From NCBI GenBank assembly GCA_932521025.1, contig OW051469.1, positions 1,872,398 to 1,936,397 on the forward strand: a DNA stretch of 64,000 nucleotides, in the 5' to 3' direction. Below, in pieces: positions 36,601-45,599 of this stretch; within the stretch, counting starts at the first letter, position 1, and each line of letters opens with the position of its first letter. A program made the translations under genes and the position numbers. The stretch comes from Oscheius onirici (lineage: Eukaryota > Nematoda > Chromadorea > Rhabditida > Rhabditidae). The notes under the pieces were generated by a model, which worked only from the letters and a program-made list of their open reading frames with translations, was not told where the DNA came from and made no database searches.

Positions 36601-37741
36601 AAACAGCCCCCTAGATGCAGAAATTGGTCGAAAAAGGCCAGAAATGGAAGACAAATGTCCGAGGACGGCTTATAATGAGCAAGCGTCAAAGCAGTCCTAG
36701 ACTCTTGCCCAGTATTCAGACTCTCAGTAAACTCAGATTCTCACCCTTTCTCATGAGACTGAAAAGACAGACGGACAGAGACTAAGACTAACCGAGGAAG
36801 AGGTAGCAGTTGGAAGTCTTGGTGACATTCTGGACAAAGTCGAGGAAGCAGGAGAGAGCGTAGCCTTCTTTTGTCAAAGTTGTACACTTGGCCATGTCTG
36901 AAAGAAATTTTTAAAGGAAAAATCTTAAAATTTTACCAGGGATGGTCTTGAGTTCCTCCACACAGTATTCCTTAGCCTTTGTGAGGAATCTCTCATCTTG
37001 GGTGAGCTTGACCTTAAAATCCCAGACGAGATTCTCACAGGCTGAGGTCAACATGGTCGTCTCGGACTGACCGGCATCTTGGAGACATTCCAAGATGGCC
37101 ATGTCACTGTTTAGATTAATTTTTTCCTGGAATTTAAAATTCAAAATGAAGGGGAGAGACTTACGGAGCTACAATACTTGTGGATGTCTTCCTTGCATGC
37201 TTCGAAGCTGATTATGTGGTCCTTTTCACTGAAAACGAGGTTTTCACATGCTAGATAAAATTTCAAAGAGATGCAGTTATCTAGGATCCGATCCCCCGAC
37301 CTCGCGGACATAGAACAGCGCCACTTGGCACTGCGCCATGTGGAACAAGCGGCGCTCACTTTTCATACGGATCTATGAGCATCTCACAAGATTTTCGATC
37401 GTTTTTACGGAATCTTCGCCGTAGAACCCACAAAACAGCTTTATAAATTTTTTTCAGATCCCTTTTTGTTGAAAAAGCCACTACTCACTTTGCATTGCCT
37501 GCGGGAGCTTGTGGAGCTTGTTGAGGAGCCTGTTGTCCTGTAAAACTCAGCTTTTTTTTGCTAAAAATTACAGAATGTGAAACAAGTCTACAAAACTCTG
37601 TGCTCTCAAGAAACTACACTCATAAAACTTACGAAAATCAAATCTGGAGGCTAAAAAGTTGATTTTAAGAGTGAAAATTAACAAAAACGACTCACCCTCT
37701 ATGACGATGGCCACAAAGGCTCCAAGAAGGAGAAACCTCAT
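30603..37741 (-). CDS. GLG1: Golgi apparatus protein 1 (cysteine-rich fibroblast growth factor receptor)
   Basis: GLG1 is a type I Golgi membrane glycoprotein built of repeated cysteine-rich (CFR) modules. I join 22 exons, all phase-consistent, to 1163 aa (human 1179): 37741-37696, 37650-37633, 37537-37489, 37228-37165, 37126-36937, 36897-36793, 36438-36295, 36255-36080, 36036-35855, 35392-35165, 35122-35065, 35026-34894, 34853-34558, 34171-33965, 33924-33769, 33279-33134, 33094-32974, 32808-32590, 32549-32347, 31880-31426, 30939-30833, 30791-30603. A signal peptide (MRFLLLGAFVAIVIEG) and a QQAPQQAPQAPAG linker come first. The modules repeat the pattern C-x(3)-C ... CL, for example DIHKYCSS and ECLKADF. 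A single membrane segment lies near residues 1128-1149, then the basic tail RLSKRKAHEMLKNR. Intron 18 (32589-32550) uses a GC donor. An acceptor 27 nt before the ATG suggests a spliced 5' leader. Confidence 0.93.
31015..31330. mobile_element. Inverted-repeat MITE in GLG1 intron 20
   Basis: The left arm carries GTTTTCAAACCATATTTAAT and CGATTCCGCATCAAATG. The right arm carries their diverged complements (ATTAAACTTGGTTTGGAAAC, ATTTGATGCCGAATCG). Arms are about 110 nt, and the element fills most of the 486-nt intron. Confidence 0.75.
31920..32310. mobile_element. Palindromic element bounded by poly-C and poly-G, copy 1
   Basis: It begins in a run of about 12 C (about 31925-31938) and ends in a run of about 14 G (about 32291-32305). 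Between them are inverted arms with GCATTTTC, GAGCAAAGTTGTAG, CTGATCAAGCTCTACAACTT and GCTCTCGC-type words around a centre reading GACTTTTGCCTGG. It occupies GLG1 intron 19. A second copy is at 50645-50985. Confidence 0.8.
34235..34395. repeat. Diverged inverted repeat in GLG1 intron 13
   Basis: AAAAAGTTACGCAAAAAT at the left is mirrored by TTTTTTTGCTTAACTTTTTT at the right, and CGGCAAAGAAAA by TTTTCTTTGCGG. It is the main content of the 386-nt intron. Confidence 0.5.
35735..35825 (-). mobile_element. tRNA-like SINE in GLG1 intron 9
   Basis: The minus strand gives CACCCGGGTTCGACTCCACC (B box). The tail CAGCCACAGACAGACATCGA matches the tails near 3537 and 3891. It is intronic, in sense orientation with GLG1. 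Confidence 0.55.
36527..36690. repeat. MITE-like fragment in GLG1 intron 6
   Basis: Words TTGCGTTTTTCACCATTT, TTTTTCACATTTTTAAGC and GGCTTATAATGAGCAAGC match one half of the elements at 46560-46830 and 53565-53830. It looks like a solo or degraded copy. Confidence 0.5.
37288..37352 (-). mobile_element. tRNA-like SINE head in GLG1 intron 3
   Basis: The minus strand gives ATGGCGCAGTGCCAAGTGGCGC and GGGGGATCGGATCC. It is nearly identical in the A-box part to the copy at 40103-40168. Confidence 0.6.
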
Positions 37742-37914
37742 CTCTCGAACTGAGAGTCGGTCAAAACCCTGAAAAATGAGCGTTTACGAGAAATTTTCCA
37801 TCTTTTTAGAGATCTCCCTGGAAAATGTGTTTGTTCAACAAATTGTCTGGCTTTTCAGCGTTTTTTCAAGGCTAGTATAGCCTCTCCAAAAAATTGAACA
37901 CGTCTCATAAGACC

Positions 37915-38060
37915 TCTCACTTCGCAGCCCAGTTTTGACGATGAAAATTCAATTTGTCAGCTTTTTAGTGTTCTGAAAAGTTGTAGCCCAGATCAAACGC
38001 TACAACTTTTCAGAACATGGTTTGTCTAAAAAATGTTTTGTAAAGCTGAAAATCGGCTTC
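37915..38060. repeat. Half copy of the GTTGTAG palindromic family
   Basis: AGTGTTCTGAAAAGTTGTAGC is followed by GATCAAACGCTACAACTTTTC, giving a short internal hairpin just 5' of GLG1. It is related to 31920-32310 and 50645-50985. Confidence 0.5.
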
Positions 38061-38789
38061 GATATTTCGGGTTTTTATGTTACGAATACATTTTTCTCGG
38101 GACGCATTTTAAGGCCTTAACACGTGCTTAAAATATAGAAACTTGAAGAAAAAATTGTATTTAAGGTAAAGGCCTTAAAATCAATGTAAAAGCTGGAATA
38201 ATGAGACGAGAAACCGGCGGCCGCGTGGATGGACCGGATTCGTCGGGTCAATGTGGGTCAGAGCGCGGGTTCGCGAGAGACACAAACGGGTTTAAAGTTT
38301 CTCATTTTTTCAATAAAATCGCTTAAAGTTTAAAAATAAAAAGGCTTGAAAAGGCGAGTAAAAAGCAGCGAGAGACTGGGGCTATTGACCCGAGCTGTGT
38401 GTGTGGGCGCGCGGGAGAGGGGACACGTCAACCAACAACCCAGTACGTCCAACTCGCTTCGCCAAACGCCCCACTCTGTTTTTCGCTTGAAAGTTGCCGA
38501 AATTCTCAGATTTTTGGTGGGAAAGTCGATACACAATGGAACAAAGGGAGCGGAGAAATCGATTTGGCTTTTTCTCCAAAAATCTCGCAAAGAAAATTTA
38601 TGTTTTTAATTGGGTGGTAAACAGAAGACGTGTTCCTGTTGATGAGCGATAAGAAGTCCAAACAGTCGACTGAGAGACCACGTCAGCCTGTGGAACAGTT
38701 GGCAAACAATCGGCCGGAATAAATTATGGCAAGCCTTTTTGCAAAGCAGAAAAATTCTATCTGTCTCTCTGTCCTCACATAAAAATAGA

Positions 38790-38795
38790 TTTATT
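38790..38795 (-). promoter_or_regulatory. Poly(A) signal of HACL1
   Basis: AATAAA on the minus strand lies 10 nt after the HACL1 stop codon, giving a very short 3'UTR. Confidence 0.6.
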
Positions 38796-38804
38796 CGAAA
38801 ATAT

Positions 38805-41800
38805 CTACATTTTGGAGCGGGTGAGCCAAGGATGAGCTTGGGCCTTTCTCTCCGAGTCGGTCGAAATGATTACGTTGATGAGAGACGGACCGTCGGTCTT
38901 CTCGTAAGCCTAGAGAAGAAAAAAAATTTGACTTGAACAGACAAAAAAGGTACCTTTTTGAGAGCCGAAGCAATTCCGGGAACACTATTCACATAGTGAC
39001 CAGCGCCGCCGAGCGATTCACACATTTTATCGTAGCGGCATTCGGCTGAGAGAGTCAGGACTGGGAACTGGAGAGTCGGGTCTCCTTCGACGGCCTGCAT
39101 GTCTTCTGGGAGCATTCCTCTATAGATTCCGCTGTTGTTCATGATGACAGTGACCACCGGTAGACGGTATCTGGAATTTGTTCTGTAGACTCAGACTCTC
39201 AGACTCTACTGAACTATCAGGTCTAGTGACTGTCTAGTGAGCGTCAGAATGGGTAAGAGTATACCGTATTTCTTCTAATAGAAGTACCCCTATACGCAAT
39301 TACGTACGCATTTTTTTCGGGTTGATACAAATTTGCCCAACTTTCCGACTATTTTTCCCATACAGATAGACATCTCAGCTACCAAGGAAAAATAAAAAAT
39401 AAATAGAAAAATTATGTCTTCATCCCGAAAAAAAATGCGTACGTAATTGCGTACAGGGGTGCTTCTATTGCAGTTTTTACGGTAGGTTCAATCGAGAGTC
39501 AGAGTCTCTACTGGAAGTCCCAGTGACAGTCATGATGGCCAGGATAGCTAAGAGTCTGCGTTTACTGAGAGTCAGACTACTGAGTCTGTTCTGGAAGGTC
39601 CAGGTCTAGTAACTGTCAAAAGAGAGTTAGGATAAGAGTTTACTGAGAGTCAGGCTACTGGGCAAGAGTCTCTTCTCTAGATCTAATGACTCAGTCTCTC
39701 TGTCTACCTGGCAATAGTCTCCAGTTCCATTCCAGAGAATCCAAAGGCACTGTCTCCTTGTACATTCAGAACTTTTGTATTTGGAGAGTGATCTCTTGCC
39801 CAGAGAGCCGCAGCCAAGGCATAGCCCATTCCAACTCCCATGGTACCAAAAGTTCCGGCGTCCAGACGACGACGAGGCAGCACCGACGGCATCATGGTTC
39901 TGCCAATGTCCATGGTATTAGCTCCTTCGTTGATAACGATCACGTCGTTTTCGGCCAAAAAATCACGGACGGGATTATAGGCTGCGTAGTAGTTCAGTGG
40001 AAGAGAGTGATCCTTGACCATGGCTTCAACTACGTTCCTGGAAAAATTCTCTGAAGTTTTATATATCCGTTAAAATTTCGGCCCGCCTTGCTCGAATAGC
40101 GTCATCATGAGCAGTGCCAAGTGGCGCAATTTCACATCTAAAAGATCGGAGTTTGGATCCCCGAGCGCAGTTTTTGCATTTTTCTTTTTTTTATTATTTG
40201 TATGACTTGAAAAAACGACCATACCTGTTCTTGGCAGCGTTAGCCTTGAGGTCCTTGAACCACTGACTATTTTCGTCATAAGACCATCCCTCCAAATTCT
40301 CATTTAGTGAGCTGAGAGTCTCTCCAATGTCTCCCAACAGAGGAGCTGTTGTAGGAAGATTCTGGTGGAACTCTTCTGGAACCAGGTCGATCTGAACGTT
40401 TTTACTAAAAAAAAACTAAGACTCTCACCTGAATAATCTTAACATTGTTCCCGAATCTTGGCGGCATTCCAAAGTGCAGCATCCAGTTCAAACGAGCTCC
40501 AATCAGGACGACACAGTCAGTTTCGCGGAGAGCCAGAGAACGAGCCGGGGCGACGGAACGGGAATGAAGGTCACTGACGACTCCCTTTCCTCCAGGAGTG
40601 GCCAGCCATGGCAGTTTCGTTCTTTGGATAAAGTTCTGGACCATGAGAGGACCACGCTCAGACCAGGCGGCTCCCTTTCCAACGATGACCAGCGGCTTCT
40701 TGGCGTCTTTCAAAAGACCGACGGCAGACTTGATCATGGCGGGTGGGGGAATGGAAACTGGGCCGGGGAGTGGGACTTTGGGAGCCCAGCTGAAAACTTT
40801 GTGGTAGCTGAAAGTCAAGAGAGCTTACGTGATGGTCTCTGGCTCAACTGAGGACAGAACTAAATTTCCTGGCATGTCGATATAAACAGCTCCGGGACGA
40901 CCGTACATGGCGGCTCTGACGGCCTGAAACAGTCGCTTTTTGAGAGAAAGACAGAGAGACCCATACTGTCACGATCTAGTACTTCTCTCCGTCTGTTTCT
41001 TTCATTTCCTGCCCTTTTCCCCATTTATGAATTACGGTATCCTCCGTCACGTACATTTTATACTGCTGACGCACCCCTTCTCATTCTAATCAGTTTGTTG
41101 TTGAGCTCGTTCTCAATTTTAGTGATCTTGTTCTTGGTCTGTGGAGCCAAATTGTTCTTTCATTCGTGAATTATTGTCTTTCTCGAGTGCTATAAAGCGT
41201 TACTGAAAAACTGGCGTTCTACGGCTCGAAACCACTTTTTCCCCATTTTTTCATCGGTAGCCATCCCGATTGATCGTAACTATACCTTCTCAACATGGTT
41301 GGGAATCGCCTGAAGAGTCGTGGGACGGCTGACGTGTTTGCACGAGAGACGAGCAGACTCCACTTGGGGCCATTCCTAAAGAATTTAATCGGCTTGTAAT
41401 CTGTCAAGCTGTTATCACCTGGAAAGCTCCTCGGTTCTCTTGGTCCACGTCCGACGAGCCTCCGATACAGACGACAGGCCAACAGTTGACAGTTGCATTG
41501 GCAAGGCCACCGATGGCATGGAGAAGACCCGGTCCAGAGACGACCAGACATGCAACGGGTCGACGAGTCAAGTATCCCATGGCTTGGGCGGCGTAACAGG
41601 CCTAGAAGAAGAGTATGATGTGTTTCTGTCCAGTAACTTACAGCTTGCTCATTCCTGCACCCAATGTACTTGATTCCATGAGCCTGAGCAGCCATTCCGA
41701 CCTCAATGATCGGAAATCCGACCACTCCAAACATGTACTCTACACCCTGAAAGTATTTTTGTTTGCTCTCATTGAAAACCTGATCATCAATCGATAACGT

Positions 41801-41926
41801 TCAGTTTTATAAAGAATTACTAACTTTTCTCCTTTTTTTCCAAAAAAAAGGAACTCGTTTCAAAGCTTTTCACAAAGAACAAACCTGTTGCACGAGGCAT
41901 TGGGCAAGCACGCTAGCGCCGTCCAT
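38805..41926 (-). CDS. HACL1: 2-hydroxyacyl-CoA lyase (ThDP-dependent, peroxisomal)
   Basis: HACL1 cleaves 2-hydroxy fatty acyl-CoA to formyl-CoA plus an aldehyde in peroxisomal alpha-oxidation, using thiamine diphosphate. Ten exons join in frame to 564 aa (human 578): 41926-41885, 41746-41642, 41601-41419, 41375-41286, 40923-40829, 40789-40429, 40391-40225, 40037-39708, 39170-38954, 38909-38805. The catalytic Glu lies in RNEQA (E47). The cofactor motif is [11 protein letters not shown] ... NNS in exons 8-9, and [11 protein letters not shown] and [13 protein letters not shown] are strongly conserved. The protein ends LTRSKM, a plausible PTS1 variant (human ends SNM). Two acceptors 18 nt apart precede exon 6 (NAG-like choice, both in frame); I chose the one leaving a 39-nt intron. 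Introns 7 and 8 contain a SINE and the dispersed repeat respectively. Confidence 0.95.
39180..39720. repeat. Dispersed ~90-bp repeat flanking a small inverted repeat, HACL1 intron 8
   Basis: GAGAGTCA units lie at 39180-39260 and 39485-39720. Between them 39270-39480 holds an inverted repeat, TTGCGTACA/TGCGTACGTAATTGCG with CGGGATGAAGACATAATTTTT-like inner arms. A MITE has therefore probably inserted into the dispersed repeat. Confidence 0.6.
40103..40168 (+). mobile_element. tRNA-like SINE head in HACL1 intron 7
   Basis: GAGCAGTGCCAAGTGGCGC and GGAGTTTGGATCCCCGAG on the plus strand, antisense to HACL1. The intron is 187 nt and is almost filled by it. Confidence 0.55.
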
Positions 41927-42872
41927 GGCGAGAGTCGAAATGTGATAAGGAACAAAGGTCGCACAAACAATAGGAAGAGAGAGCCTAATCAGGTGGTGGT
42001 AATCAAACTCGGAGTGAAAGCGGTGACTAGAGAACAGGTCAGGACAATTCTCTGTATCTCCGGTCAGGCAAAAGAGAGCCAAAATGTAGTCCACTAGATA
42101 GTACTGAGTATGGATCTGGACTAATTCAGACACTGCAACTCTCTTTGTAGTCTTATCAAAGAGCTGATGTCCTCTGAAGAAAAAGTTGAACTCTGGGAAA
42201 AGAACTAGACACTGGGAATGACACTAATCCAGTTAATCTAACCTTATCCGACTATTTCCAGATGAAAGGAAAGTTCAGAGCCTGTTCTCATTGAACTCGA
42301 GAAAATGAGTCTAGATCTGAACTAATTTTGAGAGAGTCTGATCATAAAAAAAAAGAGAACCACTACTGTAGGCAGACCAGACAGTAACAGTTTTTGAGCA
42401 ATCTTTTGACTGGTTTGGACCCAGTACGCGTTAGTTTGGAGTCCTACCTCAAGACCTCTGACCAGACTGTAACAGTTTCCAAAAAAAAACCGTAAGAGTC
42501 AGGGTCCTGACTAACAAGATTGATAGGTCTCTTGGTAGTTTCTGCTAGAACCTCTAGAATCGAGCAAAATGTCCCTACTGACCCTATCTTTCCAGAGAAC
42601 TGTAGTCTACTGAAGAAGAGAGGACAGGAACTACTGGATCACAGTGTGGACTAATTCTTCTACCAGCAACCCAGACAGTTTCTGGATCTGGATCATTACA
42701 TGATCAGCACGAGAGGACGGGAGTTACTGGATCTAGCAGAGAGTCTGAACTAGTTGTTCTTCCAGTTATTCAGACAGTTTCCAGAAGATTCAATGTTTTT
42801 TACACTTTTCCCAAAAAGAAAAAAAAAGACCCAAACTTGGAAGTGTTTATGCTTATAGACAGAAGACACAGA
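41927..42872. other. Intergenic stretch with dispersed-repeat relics
   Basis: No gene is supported. From about 42140 to 42790 the text is a series of diverged words such as GACCAGACTGTAACAGTTTCC, GGACAGGAACTACTGGATC and TTCTTCCAG. These look like old members of the window-wide repeat. Confidence 0.5.
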
Positions 42873-43256
42873 TCACTGACCGTTGGTCTTGTCCTGACGA
42901 CTGATCTTCATGGTTACGGTGACTTCGACTCCTTCGGCCGTCTCGTCCTCCAGCAGCGTCTTGGCCACTCCAGTCACCAGTCTCGCGAGTGCTCTGAGCC
43001 GGTCGTCCGTCTCTCCTTCCTTCGACATCTCGCGGACGATCGTCGTCGGAATCTGGTGGATGGATCGTCCCGCCGCATCGACCATCTTCTCCGGACCGGC
43101 AAAGACAGTCACGCGATTCGGCTTCTTCTTCACATTGAGCAGCTCGGCAGAGTAGGCAGACTCGCTCTGTTCCCATTCCTGGTCCGAGCAGAAGGCCAAC
43201 TTTTCGCCCTCTTCCGTCTTCTTCTCCTTCGGCGACGACTCCTTCTTCGAAGACAT
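42873..43256 (-). CDS. Small Lys/Glu-rich protein of unknown function
   Basis: A single uninterrupted frame of 127 codons has strongly GC-ended codons (GTC, CTC, GAC, AAG) like the confident genes. I do not recognise the family. It begins MSSKKESSPKEKKTEEGEK, continues with an aromatic/acidic stretch (AFCSDQEWEQSE), KKKPNRVTVFAGPEKMVDAA, and ends EGVEVTVTMKISRQDKTNGQ. No signal peptide or membrane segment is seen. I start at the ATG at 43256 (AAAAAGATG). It is transcribed away from the LIM gene with 106 nt between the start codons, so the two probably share a bidirectional promoter. Confidence 0.6.
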   Translation of the reverse strand: MSSKKESSPKEKKTEEGEKLAFCSDQEWEQSESAYSAELLNVKKKPNRVTVFAGPEKMVDAAGRSIHQIPTTIVREMSKEGETDDRLRALARLVTGVAKTLLEDETAEGVEVTVTMKISRQDKTNGQ

Positions 43257-43362
43257 CTTTTTCAAATGTCTTAATTGCTTCTCTATTATTAAGTTTCTTT
43301 AAAATTAACATTTGATTTTTGAAGAAAACTTTTTTTAAAAAGCACAAAACATAGTTGCCAAG

Positions 43363-43803
43363 ATGAATCGCTGTGCCGGCTGCTCGCGCAAGATCGAACA
43401 AGAGTCGGCGCTGTTCGCCCGCGGCCAGCTCTGGCACGTCGACCACTTCTTCTGCTCCCTCTGCGGCTGTCGAATCCAGCACGACGAAAAGTTTGAGGAA
43501 AAGGCCGAAGCCTCCGTCTGCAGTCACTGTCATCTGGATGTCGTCCCCTGTGCCGGCTGTCTAGCTCCCATCGAAGACAACTTCCTCCAAGTCGGCGCCA
43601 AGCACTGGCATCCCACCTGCTTCACCTGTGCTGTATAAGTTCAGTCTTTTAAAATATGAGAGGACAGGAACAGTAATAAAAACAGTTTCAGATGTCGTCA
43701 GCCCCTGGAAAACTCTTTCGTCGAGAACAATGCCGGTCTGCCCATGCACAGGAAATGCTACTGGGAGTACCAGCTCGTCATGCACATTGCCAAGTCCGAC
43801 TAG
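43363..43803 (+). CDS. Two-LIM-domain protein with a non-canonical intron donor
   Basis: LIM domains are double zinc fingers that mediate protein binding. The first domain begins MNRCAGCSRKIEQE and carries the ligands C4, C7, H25-like, H, C, C and VCSHC. The second has CAGC, HWHPTC, FTCAVC and CYWE. To keep the second finger intact (FTC-AVC-RQPLEN) the first exon must end at 43634 and the second begin at 43692. That makes the intron 43635-43691 start with ATAAGT and end with TTTCAG. Using the only nearby GT (43633) puts the rest out of frame. The joined product is 127 aa with stop at 43803. The last zinc ligand position is Glu in CYWE, where Cys, His or Asp is usual. The ATG follows TTGCCAAG. 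Confidence 0.75.
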
Positions 43804-45034
43804 ATGTACTGATTCCATCAGACGAAAATCATAAACTATCGCTATACACTATTTCCAAAAACTTCCAAGAAAAATGGTCCCACTTCCAGCTTGGATACAG
43901 CTGATGGACTGGGTCCTGTCACGAAAAGGCGGCAATCGAAAGCCCAGCCGGCTGGCTCCTCGTGGGTTGGGACTGATCCTCCTCATCGACACCTTCTCAA
44001 CTACATTCTCAAATTTATGGATCTCTTTGGAAAAGTCGAGAGTTCAAAAAGTTTTGTCCTTCCAGCCAAAAACGGTCTTTCCACTGGGAAGTGCATCGCG
44101 TTGCCGCGAGAGTGTAATGTGAGCTTGAGACCAAGAAACCGACCCTTTCCCCATGTTGAAAAATTAATTTTTTGTGGAAATAAAGTCTGTTTTCCCTCTC
44201 TTTATCTTTCTGACAAGACAACAGGGGGCCTCGAACTCTCCGTCTGTTTACCCTCGGACTTCCCCTCCCCTTGTTCTCTGGCCCCTCTACCATTTCTTCT
44301 CTTTTCTCCGGATTTTTCGAACTCTTTTCTAGAGTCTCTGTCTCCCTCTCTGTCCCTCCATATTTCCCGTCCGAAATCTGCCCAATGATCCATGGCTCAG
44401 TTTACACCGAGAGGTCGATGTTATGAGGACCTGGGGATCAGGAAAGACCTCTCTTCTTCAAGTAAACAGCCAGTATTACTGCTCCTCTTTCCGTCTCTTC
44501 TAAAACTGAATTCGAAGCAGTTCCTTATCCATTTTGAGGGCAAAAAAGAACCTTACACTAGAAGGCAATATGAGCCTGGCTCACTTCCGTCATTTTTGGG
44601 TAGTTTTCCCAATCCTTTTGAATCAAGTCACCCTGTCCAAATTCTGTGACGTAGCTCCATATTCCCGCCTTATTACCCTTTGTCTCTTTTCGCTCTCTCT
44701 CCGTTCATCCATGCCTTATTTTCCAGACCGATCTCTACTGGATGTGGGGTTAAGCGCCTTCTTCCGGGTGACGCCCTTCGATCGCGTCTACTCTGTAACT
44801 ATTTCTCTCAGGATTCAGTCCTTTAGCCATTATCAGGTTTGTGAGCTTAAAAAAATGAGGGAGATCCTCCTTGGTCGTAAACAGCCCATTATTGGGAGAA
44901 GGAACTGGCTCTTTTCTTGTTTACGAGCCGGGGAGGAATCAAATAAAGCTCAGTTAGATAATTGCAACGGGTTCAGAGACAGAGGGAAAGAATGACAGAA
45001 TGACATAGAGACAGTGAGTCCAGGCATGGCAAAG
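43804..45034. other. Gene-free stretch after the LIM gene
   Basis: No splice-chained frame was found. The sequence is moderately pyrimidine-rich (CTCTCTGT words near 44340). Nothing else stands out. Confidence 0.45.
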
Positions 45035-45415
45035 CTGACCCGAAATCAGGCTAGCTTCAGCCAGGTGTTAACTTTGCGGCGGGCTAAAAAAAATCATTTT
45101 TTTCGGATTTTTCTTGTTTAAAAATACTTTGTAGGCTAAGATCTAATAATGACATCAAAAAATTAAGAGAAAACAGAAAACTGACAACGAAAATAGAAGA
45201 ATCTTTGGATTTTCCAAGAATTTCGCTGAAATCTTCAGAAAAAATTTGATTTCTTCTCTTTTCGTCGTCAAATTTCTGTTTTCTCGTATTTTTTTGATGC
45301 CATAATTAGATTTTACCCTACAAAGTATTTTAAACAAGAAAAATCGGAAATAAATGTGAAATGAATTTTTTTAGTCCGCCGCAAATATGACACCTGACCG
45401 AAGCTGGCCTGATTC
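45035..45415. mobile_element. Inverted-repeat MITE with TTTGCGGCGGGCTAAAAAAA end
   Basis: The left end CAGGTGTTAACTTTGCGGCGG and the right end CCGCCGCAAATATGACACCTG are inverted. Inner arms share TTTTTCTTGTTTAAAATACTTTGTAGG and GATTTTTCT words. A fragment of one end is at 5030-5070 in the TEX264-like intron. Confidence 0.75.
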
Positions 45416-45439
45416 CGGGCCAGGTTTGCCAGGCCTGCT

Positions 45440-45597
45440 CATCCTGGCTCTCATTAGACAGCCAATAGAATGGGCAATCACTAGAACTGACACTTCCAGA
45501 AGAGATTGACTCCCACCCAGTAGTCGGGCAGTCACAAGTTCAGAAACTTCCAGAACAGCCAGGACTCTTGACCAGTAGTCTGAGAGACCAATTTCAG
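45440..45597. repeat. Dispersed repeat abutting the SLC22 start
   Basis: Reverse-oriented units (TCCAGAAGAGATTGAC, CCAGTAGTCGGGCAGTC, CTTGACCAGTAGTCTGAGAG) run directly into CAATTTCAG, which is 2 nt before the SLC22 ATG. Confidence 0.6.
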
Positions 45598-45599
45598 AG

